NCBI GenBank assembly: GCA_033439765.1
Contig: JAULSN010000006.1
Coordinates: 186,001-250,000 of the forward strand
From: Lasiosphaeria ovina
Taxonomy: Eukaryota; Ascomycota; Sordariomycetes; Sordariales; Lasiosphaeriaceae
Length of the DNA stretch: 64,000 nt
Reading direction: 5' to 3'
In this document: positions 48,701-58,283 of the stretch, piece after piece
How positions within the stretch are numbered: the stretch's first letter is position 1
How the letters are laid out: the number at the start of each line of letters is the position of its first letter
Program-made: the position numbers and the translations under genes
The notes under the pieces: model-generated
Databases searched by the model: none
Seen by the model: only the letters and a program-made list of their open reading frames with translations
Told to the model about the DNA's origin: nothing

Positions 48701-49200
48701 GACACCAACAATTTCCTAGTGGCTTCCAGCAACAACAATGGCCGTCCGCAGGTATGATGTATGGTGGACCCATGCCCTTCCCGCCCATGATGTCCTACCT
48801 GAACGGTGTGTTTGGAATGCAACCATTTCCCCAACCCCAGGCGATGACACAGCCCGGACCAAGTGGCATGTACCCGAATACGCTCAACAGCCTTCCGTGG
48901 GCGCCTCCTCAACCTACAAGAGTTGAACCGGCGCAGGCTGCCCAGAGTTTGCGGCCCGGATACGGTCCACAACTGGTTCCGGATCCAGCACAACTTTCGA
49001 AGTTCGCATCCGAACCTTTTGACTGGTTCGGAGAGAGAATAAAAAGTCTTGCCAGTCAGTTCGGTACACCTGGCCGGCCTGTCCCAGGTTATTTGCCAGG
49101 ATATTCCCCAGCGTATTTCCATGCGGAGGGTGGTAGCGAGGTCGGACGCGAGCGCAAACGAAAAAGACGGGGGGCTGGCGACGGGGGATCAAGCAGCTGA
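45727..49200 (+). CDS. AAA+ ATPase family protein (DUF7025-like N-terminus)
   Basis: Six exons, 45,727-47,215, 47,280-47,468, 47,553-47,612, 47,711-47,758, 47,814-47,969 and 48,029-49,200, give one 1,037-residue frame. The N-terminal 540 residues match the large fungal AAA-associated region (DLWYIFPPGSLVY; GCFVIHPYPG; ALRSRKF). Walker A is GAPGTGKT at 569-576, Walker B LLLDEAD at 623-629, and sensor 1 is LLFLTTNRVG. A lid helix (WNGREIRNAFQSALALAE) follows. The last 270 residues are Pro/Gln/Gly-rich, disordered, and end in a basic ERKRKRRG cluster that could be a nuclear signal. The role of these fungal AAA proteins is largely unknown; remodelling of a protein complex is inferred. Divergently paired with a HET gene. 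Confidence 0.92.
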
Positions 49201-49349
49201 TCTTGGCAACAACGGTGTCCCTGGAGGCCACCATAGTTATGTCCAAGAATTAGATTGAAACTTCCGATCGGTTAGCAGAAGCTAGCATGAATGGGCAGTA
49301 TTGGATCTGAGATTTTGCGTTTCTCGGATTATATCTTATAAGAGCTGCT

Positions 49350-49600
49350 ATGTGCGACGAATCTGGGCACACAAAATTTCCTTTTCCGTGCCTCGACCAC
49401 GTGACGTTGCTCACCCTGGCTCAGGCTCGGGTCAGTCTCTGCCGAGGATTTGCTTAGGCTGGCTCACCTCTGCTCACCCTATCATCATTTTCGGCAGGCT
49501 GCGGCGCAGTCTGCCAAATCACTTCAACTCTAGCCGAGGGGGACCAGAACTAGCTCCATATATAAAGATGGCCAAAATGTGTCCCACCTTTGAAACTAGC
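49350..49600 (+). repeat. Dispersed CTCACC-rich repeat, second good copy
   Basis: Direct-orientation match to 25,945-26,160: GACGAATCTGGGCACAC, ACGTGACGTTGCTCACCCT, TCACTTCAACTCTAGCCGAG and ATGTGTCCCACCTTT in the same order. A TACTAGTACATA-rich AT tract follows to about 49,900. Confidence 0.65.
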
Positions 49601-50021
49601 AATATGCTCAGAGCTTTTTTTGCGCCAATAGGGCCCAAATTGTGGCACGCGTGGCATACACTAGTACATATCATCCTAGTTTAATCTGTAGCAAGTAAAG
49701 TACGTACTATCCTGGTTTTAAATTAGGACAATATATAATGTACCAGTGGATGATACGGTATAGTACATAATATACTAGTACTTAGAATATACTAGTACAT
49801 AACATATCAGCTTAGAATATCCCAGCTTAAAGGATATGGCAGCTTATATACACTAGTATACTGTAGTGAGGTTAATTCGACTATAACGCGGTCGTTAAGC
49901 CAGGATCGTATCTCGTTTTATTACTGTCAGAAATACTGTACTTTGGAATCTCTAGATTATGACTGATCGGAGCTGTACGGAGCCGTACGTAGTTGGACGG
50001 AGCTGAACGTACAAGTATATA

Positions 50022-50480
50022 GGCTCTCTGGCGAAGCCAGAGAGCCAACACACGAGCAATTCAATCAATCAGTTGCGACCCCCTTTATTTCCACAGTCTC
50101 CAGTGTGCCAACGTTTTTGACAGGACCATAGCTTACAGTTGAGGAAACTGTTAGCCCCTAGACTTTACGGCTCTTACATAAGTGGAGCTATCTAGCTTGT
50201 GGTGGAGAGGAGTTTTCAGGACGAAAAGTCAAAGGTTTTTTTTTTGTAATACGGAAGCTGTCAGATACGTTGCACACTGGAACCGGTGGAATTGAAAGGG
50301 GGTTGCAACTGCTTGATTGAATTGCTTGTGCTCTCCTCGGCTCTCTGGCGAAGCCAGAGAGCCTCTATTGTAGTACTGCGTGGTGGCAACAGTGGTGGCG
50401 AACCGTGACCCTGACCAGCTGACCTGACGCAGTCAGTTCAGCTCCCCTGAGCTCAATTCATCTCATTTGGTCACACCTCC
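50022..50480. mobile_element. Non-autonomous element with inverted hairpin-bearing arms (MULE/MITE-like)
   Basis: Two inverted arms face each other across about 135 bp. The left arm (50,022-50,122) reads outward to inward: hairpin GGCTCTCTGG...CCAGAGAGCC, AATTCAATCAATCAGTTGCG, CCAGTGTGCCAACG and TGACA. The right arm (50,259-50,480) is its reverse complement plus about 120 bp more. The same arm sequence borders the FAR1-like transposase fragment at 54.9 kb. No ORF inside. Confidence 0.65.
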
Positions 50481-50647
50481 TTTCTGGCACAAATCAAGGG
50501 GAGTTAAATAATCAATATAGCGTATTCGTTAGATTCTAAACTAAAATCATTCTCACAGCCTTACATACCTATACCAGCAATAGCAATACCACTACGGAGG
50601 AAAGGTCTAGGCATCCAGATGAAGGATCACATCGCTGGTAAGATTAC

Positions 50648-51582
50648 TCAGCTGGGGTCGGCATGTGTGGCAGTCCAGACCGACTTCCCTCTGTGGGAGT
50701 GGAGCAGTATCATCACCAAAATGACCGCTGCAAACCCTCCAACCGCCCCGGCAATGGCTGCCTTGTCGGCGGACGAAGTACCCCCTCCACCTCCATCAGT
50801 CTCCCCCGCAGGTTTCGTTGGAGTAACAGAGGTGTCAACCTCAGTTGTCAACCGCTTCGTGATGGTCTCGGTCCCGGTTTTGAGCACAGACGAGGTATAC
50901 TGACGGTCCGAGGATGGCGAATTACCTTGCGAAGCCGTAGATGAAGTGGATCTATTGCATCCCAGCGAGCTAGCATAAGCTGCAATTTACTCAGTCGAAT
51001 CGGAGGAGCAGGGGTGCTTGCCAGTGCGGCAATGACCCATGCCATCGCAGCGAGGTCAGGCCGGGCCATCAGTTTGCTTGCCGCATTGGCGCTAACGATG
51101 CGGGTCACGTTGGCGCTAGTAACTGTGGGTATTGCAGGCACCAGGGAGGTCGGTTTAATGTAAGAGTATCCGAGGCTGTCGCAGTAGTCGGTGTAGATGG
51201 CCACGCCCGAGTTGATGTTGATTGTCGGGTTGCCAACCTTGCAATTGCTCGCGATGCATGAGCTAAGCTATGACACTGCAACCGACTGCTTGTCATTTCT
51301 GCAAAAGCAGTCGTTGATACCGAAACCTTGGCAAGAATACCCGCAGCCGAGGTGAGACTCTAATATGTTGTCCCAGCAGCAACACCCTTTAGTCTGGAAG
51401 CACCATTGTGCACAGGGATCTAAGACTCCGAATGCGGGTACTTCTACGAGGGTTCGGGCTTCGTTGTTGGCTGTTGCTGTTCTGTCGGAGAGGCTCAAAC
51501 AATAGAAAAGAATCGAAAGGAGTATTGGGTGGGTACGGGGCGAGCACGGGCCGTATCCATGATGCCTGACGATTTCGGTCAA
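50648..51582 (-). pseudogene. Cys-rich extracellular membrane-anchored protein, probably broken
   Basis: On the minus strand, a hydrophobic leader (ILLSILFYCLSLSD) without a usable ATG is followed by a Cys-rich module (CAQWCFQTKGCCCW, CGYSCQGFGINDCFC). The frame crosses an in-frame TAG at 51,268-51,270 and continues with LSSCIASNC and IYTDYC, the usual second half of this fungal secreted Cys-rich module. The 3' part (50,648-50,960) encodes a Ser/Thr stalk, a Gly run and one membrane helix (AIAGAVGGFAAVILVMILL) with a basic tail. An intron between the halves is likely, but no clean splice pair was found. The missing start and internal stop argue for a pseudogene of a cell-surface protein. Confidence 0.55.
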
Positions 51583-53063
51583 AAACAGAGAAGAAAAGGA
51601 GAAAGGACAGTTCGAGACATTGCTGGGCGGGCTGCGCTATTTGTGATGGATGGCAACAATTCCGCCATGGCTGAGTCCGTCCCAGATTGAGGCTCAGAGC
51701 CAGGCAATATTGGACACTTGAAGCCAATCAGAACGTGCGGGTCAAGCCTCTCTGCTCAGAGGCATCTTAGCTTCCAGGAACAACGTTCCCAAACTTTCTC
51801 GGAGGCCCCGGACTTCTTTTCAGGCCAACCCAAGACGGAAATGCCATGATTTGCAAGGTCACAGCCTTGCTACTGCAAGTTGTCGGTGATAACCCCTGCG
51901 GTGAGTTGACCCTCACAGAGCCTGATGTGAAAGTGAAAGCTCCGGGGGCGGAGCCCGCAGTCGAGTTCCTGGAAAAGTTGTAACCTCAGGCCCAATCCTG
52001 TGCAATTGCAACCCTAAGACAGATCTATGATATCTCTGATGCCAACTGGTCAACACCTCAGTTTGACCTGATCCCGCAATGCTCCTATTTCCGGGTTCAT
52101 CCCTACTTGAAAGATACTGATACGCTAAGAGATACACTCGAATCCAACAACAATGGGCTGTTGGAGTGCTTCACGACTAACGTGTTCGCAAAGGCCAGAT
52201 CTTCTTGCCCTTCGCCAGTGAGCACCTCGCGAGGGGGAGGTGCGAAAAGATACCTTCAACCCCTGCAGGACCAAGCAAGTAGCTCCCCCCCTATCACCCC
52301 ACGAAAACCTCAACAATACGTTCAAACGCGAAAACAAAGGCCTATATCGACGATGCATCAATTGCAATAGAGCTTTCTATAAAAAGAATGCAAGCCGGAT
52401 CATATACTTGATTTTTAAACTTTTCGAAAATGTGGGACGTGACAGGTGGTAGCAGCTGCATCAAGCTGATAGCGCTCACTTTCCTACTCGTGAGCGGGTA
52501 AATGGTCATGTTCTGACCAGCGGCCACCCTGTCAGTGGATTGAAAATCTCACAATTTAGAAGTGAAAAACAGGCCCATTTATTCCTATTTACAGTTAGCG
52601 TTGGTGTGGTACATCAAGCGCACGAGCCTTTTCCACTAGCCAAGGTAAACTGGCCTGTACTGAAAGAAAGCACTCCCAAAAGGGGGTTAGCCCGTTAAAA
52701 AATGAAGGCTTGGCTGGGTTTTTACCCTCCCACTCGCGAGGTGGCCACTGGCGAGCGGCGAGAAGATCTGGCCCTAAGCACAGGGAGCTGAAACAAGATG
52801 CTGGGGACCGGAATAAAGGCCGCCTAGGCAGGGTGGAGAATGCGGAGTTAACCGGATGTCCATTCAAAGAAGCTTAACAACCATCGACAGGATGCATCTC
52901 GGCCACGTCTTCGCGACATCTTCAATGAAAGTGGTCGTGCTGTAGGTATGGATTTCCCACGCTTCAAGAGCATAGTTCCACTTTAAAATGGCCAGAAGAG
53001 CCGCCCCTTGAGCATACTGGGCCCCGGTAGCGCTCAGTGCGTAGTGCTCCATTCTCCCTACAA
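51583..53063. other. Intergenic or unassigned region
   Basis: Only short ORFs. One of 62 codons at 52,864-53,052 on the minus strand could be a displaced C-terminal exon of the broken HET gene to its right, but no splice evidence links them. Confidence 0.45.
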
Positions 53064-54364
53064 TCAGCGCCTAGTAGTCCCCTCAGGTAGCGGGCGAGCA
53101 ATGTAGAAGAAATCGTCAATATCCCTCCCGATCTCAATCCCCTCGTTCAACTTCAGCGGTGCCTTGAAGTTCAAGTAGGGCCAAGAAAAGTAGTTCGGAT
53201 GAGAAGGCTGCGGCTTCATAGAAGATCCCAACTTCACACGCAATGTTTGGGCGGTGAGATGCGGCCTGCCACGCTCCTTGTTGGGAATAGCAACTTCGGA
53301 GGTTGGTTTGATGTACCAATTAAGGCCAGTCCCCATGATTTCCCATAAACGCTTGCGTGCTCCATTTTCACAATACCAGGCCTCGCGACCGTCCACAAGT
53401 GGAAACTCAGGCATGGAGCATATACCAGAGTTGACGGCGCATCCTGGCGCAGCCCCGAGCCATGGTGCGTTGCCTCCCTTGTTGACGACCTTAAATGTCA
53501 GGTCCGCTGCCGCTTTATCCCTGTCGTTGGCGGCATAACGCTAAACTTCTAACTTCACGCCGAAAATACCCATGATGCTCAGGATCATGTCGCGGGGCAC
53601 AGAGCATGTCCGAAGAAGGGCGCTTCGCCAGACAGCTATCTCTCTCATGTCCGTTGACTTTGCCTCCTTGATCGCCATGAGGGCCATGACGGAGTCTTCA
53701 TGCGGACCAAATATGGCGGTGTGAATTTTCTCATATTTATGAGGGCCCCCATTGAAGAGATTCTGAGGGACGCATGCCGCCTGCAGCACCTCGCCCAGCT
53801 TCATCCTTGCGCTTTGCCCCATCTCAACCTCCCAAATTCGTCCGGAGGTAAGCCCGGAAAGCTCGCTGCTGCCCAAATGCCATCGAAAATCAACGAATGC
53901 TGTTTCGGGCATAGCCTCCTCCCGCAGTTTCCACGATCGTTCAATCCAGTTTGTGCCTTCGTCGTGTGCGGCGAGGCGTTGAAGCCACCGGGAAAAACCA
54001 CAGAAACTTTGCAGCTCTGGTACAGTTCAAACTTGCGCGCAATCTGCCAGGCCTTGTCGTCGGTGTTCGTTTAGATGATGTAGATCTGATCAACCCAGAG
54101 GAGATTGGCCGCGTGTCGCGGGTGGCCAGGCAGGCTGTCCGCAGCGTAGCGATGGAGATGCGATCGCTCAGTTGGTCCCCTTCCAAGCACACTCGGAAGA
54201 ACTTCGATTCATCGCTTGCGCTTCAGGCCACTCCATGGATACGATAGAGCTGCATAGGGGCTTTGGTGGCTATTTGGAAGTTTCTGGTGTTCTACCACGG
54301 TGAGATGCCCTCCGTCGGTAAAGTCGGAGCAGACGATGAATCGGAAGCGACGAGGGGTCAACAT
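53064..54364 (-). pseudogene. Broken HET-family protein gene
   Basis: Recognisable pieces in order on the minus strand are MLTPRRFRFIV (start at 54,364), YAALSYPWSGL (HET motif 1), ISIATLRTACLA, LLWVDQIYI (motif 2), AWQIARKFELYQSCKVSVVF, EGTNWIERSWKLREEAMPET, VPRDMILSIMGIFGVKL and NAPWLGAAPG. They lie in different frames, which needs at least three frameshifts. In-frame stops stand at 54,209-54,211, 54,071-54,073 and 53,541-53,543. The architecture matches a HET-like subfamily with the VDQICI and MGLFGV landmarks. No product is possible; it is a dead allele or paralog within the incompatibility island. Confidence 0.75.
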
Positions 54365-54559
54365 GGAGGCCGGGGGTTCATCAAAGTTTACTCGTAATCT
54401 AACACCGAGATGTTAATAAACAAAGCTGATAGGATATTTAAAGCGACGCTGGCAGCTGGTTTTTAAGCCAGCTCACCGCTTCAGCGCTTCCAGCGCCGTA
54501 GGAGGCAAAAGTAGGCCTAAGTTACAGAGGCAGTGCCTCTGTAAATAAGGTTACAGCGG

Positions 54560-55288
54560 ACTTTGCGCTGTAAAACGAGAGGATATAGAAGATGTCAGAA
54601 AGAAAGGGGGTTCTGGCCGGAGGCCAGAACACCATGGAGGTGTGGCCATGCGAGCTGAGGTGCGGCCACGGTGACCTAGTCAGTTCAGCTGGTGTGGGCC
54701 ACCATTTGCCACCAAAGTCGCCACCATTCACAGCTATAAGAATGAGCTCTCTGGCGAAGCCAGAGAGCGAGGACAAGCAAACAATCACACTGTTGCGACC
54801 AAGAGTGCCGTGCATCTGACAGCCTCTGTTCTATCACCAAAAACACCAACAGTCACCATTCGCCCCAGTAAGCTCCCACCATCACGAAACGCTTCAAATT
54901 CGACTATCTGGCTAATAATAATAGAATGGACGATTTCGACGACGATTCTGAGGACTTCCACAGTTGCGCGAGCGTCAACAGCGGCAGCAGCGCTGAAGAA
55001 GTCGATCAAGCCGTCGTCGCTCCGAATGTTGGCACTGTTGCGCTCCTCTCTTCGCCCCCGAAAGGCCACAAGCTCCTCGCCCACAGATACGATACATTCG
55101 AAGAATTGCTCACCGATTTGGAAGCTTTCGCCATCTCCGCGTATTTCACCGTCGTCAAGAATCGAAGCAACAACAAGGTCGATGGGTTCGGATATACCAG
55201 AATCAAGCTCTGCTGTTCCAAAGGGTCCCGTCGCAAGTCAAAAGCCATCTCTCGCAACACATCAACGGGCAAGGTTGGCTGTCCCTAG
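54560..55288 (+). mobile_element. Truncated Mutator-like element: terminal repeat plus FAR1-like transposase N-terminus
   Basis: The left part (54,560-54,821) is the hairpin-bearing arm in inverted orientation, with hairpins at 54,610-54,632 (TTCTGGCC/GGCCAGAA) and 54,746-54,768. About 100 bp further an ATG at 54,926 opens a 120-codon frame. Its start is acidic (MDDFDDDSEDF). The rest (YDTFEELLTDLEAFAIS, AYFTVVKNRSNNKVDG, TRIKLCCSKG, NTSTGKVGCP) fits the FAR1-type DNA-binding domain of fungal MULE transposases. The frame stops at 55,288 and the catalytic DDE part is missing. Confidence 0.7.
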
Positions 55289-55884
55289 CAGGGCGTAGCC
55301 AAGGCGCTATTGAAGGACGGAGAACGGAGAACGGAAATGGACCTTCGAGATGAAGCAAGATTACTGGACACACAAGGGGCACAGCGCAAAGGATTGGCTG
55401 CCTTATAGCACGTTCAAGGCCATTCACTCTCCATTTCGTGGGACCTAATGCGTGACATACTGACTCACAAAGATTTATAGAGAAGAACAATAGAAACTGG
55501 AGCTTTTTCGCAAAGCCAAGTTGTTTTATACCGGAGCCTGAAGGTTGAGTGAAGAAGTAACCAATTTGAGCTGTGTTCAGGCGTTTCTGTTTTTCATCGC
55601 ATTCGTGAACTGGGTGCATGGGTAGTCCAGCCACGGCGGTTGTCGAAGGCAGTTTTCTGTTTGACGATAGGCTGGTAATGTGCGATGGTGTGACGTGGGC
55701 GCTGCAGGCTCTCGGCTGAGCCACTGCCTCACCGAGTTGCATTAACAAGGCTCCCGCTAGACGGTCCAGTTTCTCGGGCCTTATCAACTGGCCCAACAAC
55801 TTTTTGTGGTCCTTTCTGCTTTCTATGCGACTTAGTTCTCAATCCGTGCCGCCGCTTTTTCCACTGTGCCTACTGCTTGAGGAT
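55289..55884. other. Intergenic region
   Basis: No supportable gene. A long minus-strand ORF (55,203-55,799) overlaps the transposase antisense and lacks protein-like character. Confidence 0.45.
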
Positions 55885-56520
55885 ATGGCAGGCATTGAGA
55901 CCACGGCGTGGCCATTCTTGGCATTATAAAAGTCACTGCACAGATCATCAAGCTCACAACAAACTATATTGAAACCTTTCGAGGCACGCCAGGAGATGCA
56001 TTCGTGGCTCGAATCGAGGTTCTCTCGCCAAGAACCACCTTAGAGAGCCTACAACATCTCTACGAGTCGAATAAATTGGTCCTTGATAACCTGAATAAAC
56101 TGCTCCCCGGTTACTGGCGTGCCCTCGACGAATTGGGGATACTTTTACGTCCCTTTACGAATAATAGGGATGAGCGTACGTAGCCAAATAGTTCCAATAT
56201 TTTATCTTCACACAATTCTATCAAACGAGCGTAGGCTAGCCTCAAATGGCCCAGCAAGCAAGAGAGAGCGAGAAAGCTCCTGAATAATATCTCGCGATAC
56301 AAGTCAAGTATAGCACTTGAGCTCATGAAAAGCAACAAGCAAGGCTTCTTCGCTATTAGGTCAGCTTGTCACCAGATGTATTCTAACCGACTTGTAGTGG
56401 CGATCTCCGTGACGTCAAAGACGAGATCCAACACCAAGAGGGCCATGCTTACCGTATCCGAGACACGCTACGCGAAAAAGAGGAAGCAGATCTACTGGAC
56501 TAGATCTCACCCGTGAAGGT
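55885..56520 (+). pseudogene. N-terminal fragment of a fungal NLR-type protein
   Basis: The frame begins MAGIETTA at 55,885, then shifts by 1 nt near 55,905 into ILGIIKVTAQIIKLTTNYIE. This motif opens many fungal NLR and ankyrin proteins with a HeLo-like N-terminal domain. A predicted intron (GTACGT near 56,176 to GTAG near 56,235) leads into SLKWPSKQERARKLLNNISR and a helical SIALELMKS segment, again as in the family. Beyond about 56,520 nothing recognisable follows, and no NACHT domain is present. The protein would lack any NTPase or sensor part. Confidence 0.6.
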
Positions 56521-56901
56521 CATGTACCGGGAGATGCACGAGTTGACCCTACGCAAACGCATTAGAACAACCGGAAGCTGGCTGTTAGACTAGAGAATGG
56601 GGCCTACCAACATTGGTCCTGCAAGACTCGAAGCGGAGGAACATGTCGGATTGTTAGAGAGATGAAGCACATGCACATAGACTCGAGGTTGGACCGCCTG
56701 CCTCTAGTCACGGTAAGCATATCCAGTTGATTAACCAAAATCAGAAAATTATCCATCATCCATCATCCATCCATAAGAGATAGTTTTGCCAATCTCTCGG
56801 TTCACAACAACCCGCCCCCGCGCGCGCCCCCCAACCAAGAAAGTTGCGTGTTGTTTCCACTTCATCCCACCCCATTCAATCCTCTTCGCTGACCGTGGCT
56901 C

Positions 56902-58283
56902 CTATGCTGGCGGCGACGGAGCTCCTTTACCGGTCGTCTCGGTCTTGGCCGTCTTCAGCTTGTCGGAGGTGTTGGAGATGTTTGATGAGGCGTTGGAGTG
57001 TGAGACGGTGGCGGTGGAGGTCTTGAATATGCGATCGTAGCATCTCTGATAGGTTGCGCCCAAGTCTGAGCCCTTGAGAACCAGCCCGAGGTTGGCCGGG
57101 AGGGGAGCAAACTTGGCAGACCCGGCCCATCGCTCCATCAGCCATTCCATCGCCCGACAGTGGTCGTTGTCCCAGCTGGCCGGAACCCAGCGCGTAAATG
57201 CGCCCGAGTGGACGAACTTGTAGCAGGTCCAATACCTATCAACGGGATTCATTGGTAGCTCGGCAGGATCGGTTGTGGGGGGGTAGAATTCCACCAAGTT
57301 GAAGTCGATAAGGACGATGCGCCTGGTTGGAGAGGGCAGAACCATGACGTTCCGCGGCGCGAGGTCCTGGTTCATGATGCCCGCATGGGAAAGTTGGACG
57401 TCTACCTCGAGCACGGTGGCGAGCATGTCGAGGCGCTCTGCATCGGACAGAAGGGGCCGGTGGTGTTTCGTGGATTCTCGGCCCGGGCTATTATCCGAGC
57501 CACGGACAGCGTGCTGCATCATTTCCAGCATGGTCTCGCCTTATAGGTATTCTATGAGGATCATGCGCACCCAGCGTCTGGGGTGGGCTGGCACGCCCGT
57601 GTCCAGGGAGAAGGTCCACGAACCAAAGTACCCCGGCACAGTGGCACCGAGCAGCGCCGGAGGCATTCTCTGGTAGGCGGCAGCCTCTGTACTGTAATCC
57701 AGGTCGCAACGGTACATGCAATCCGTATTCCACATGCTTAGGACCTGGTAGCCGATGGCGTCGTATATTTTGGCGACGAAGCTGACCGACGGGTCGTCTT
57801 CGAGATGGCAGCGCACCAAGCATGGCCCGCCATAGCGCTGGACACGGTCCTCGTCGTCGAACTCGCAGGACTTGACGCTGATCAAGCTTTCGACGTTGAG
57901 AACATGCGACTTCTTGTGGGGGGGCGGGGGTGTGTCCACGGGCGGGTGTGACAAGACAATGTCAAGGTGGGGAAGGGCCTCCCATCTGTCCCTGTACATT
58001 GTCTCTTCTACATAGCTGGTCGAGAGAGTCTTTCGGAAGGGCACCGGGCTGTGACCGGGGCTTGAGCCGGGGCCGTGACGGTCTCCGTCACTGTCGCCTT
58101 GTTGGTCTTCTTGGTCGTCGGGGGGGGGGCCGCTGGGGGCGTATGGGCGTGTATGACGAGTTTGGTGCCGGGCTGGTAGTATGACGCGACGACGTTGGGC
58201 TTGTGACCGTCGGTGGTGCTGCTTCGACTTTGACTTGTGCTCCTGCTCCTGGGCAGCTTTGAGTTGGGAGCCTTGGTGGACAT
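56902..58283 (-). pseudogene. Protein-kinase-like gene with a nonsense codon and a homopolymer frameshift
   Basis: The start ATG is at 58,283 (MSTKAPNSKLPRSRS), followed by a basic Ser/Pro-rich leader. At a ten-G tract (58,120-58,129) the frame must change to continue into VPFRKTLSTSYVEE and the main domain. That domain has an ICEF-like beta region, MILIEYL, an HxD-like NQDLAPRNVMVL catalytic loop and IVLIDFNLVEF in place of DFG, as in fungal kinase-like/phosphotransferase folds. An in-frame TAA lies at 57,541-57,543, directly after IEYL. The frame then runs to 56,902 with a Lys/Thr-rich tail. Two lesions suggest a pseudogene, although a sequencing error at the G tract cannot be excluded. Confidence 0.7.

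Noticed and set aside
50022..50046. 25-bp perfect hairpin considered as a terminator
   Set aside because: The same hairpin recurs within a dispersed element family, so it belongs to the element rather than to a gene end.
55203..55799. 198-codon minus-strand ORF
   Set aside because: Overlaps the FAR1-like transposase frame antisense and has no protein-like character.
56756..56782. ATCC tandem array considered as a CRISPR-like or satellite repeat
   Set aside because: Only a few short units; a simple microsatellite. CRISPR is not expected in a fungal genome.
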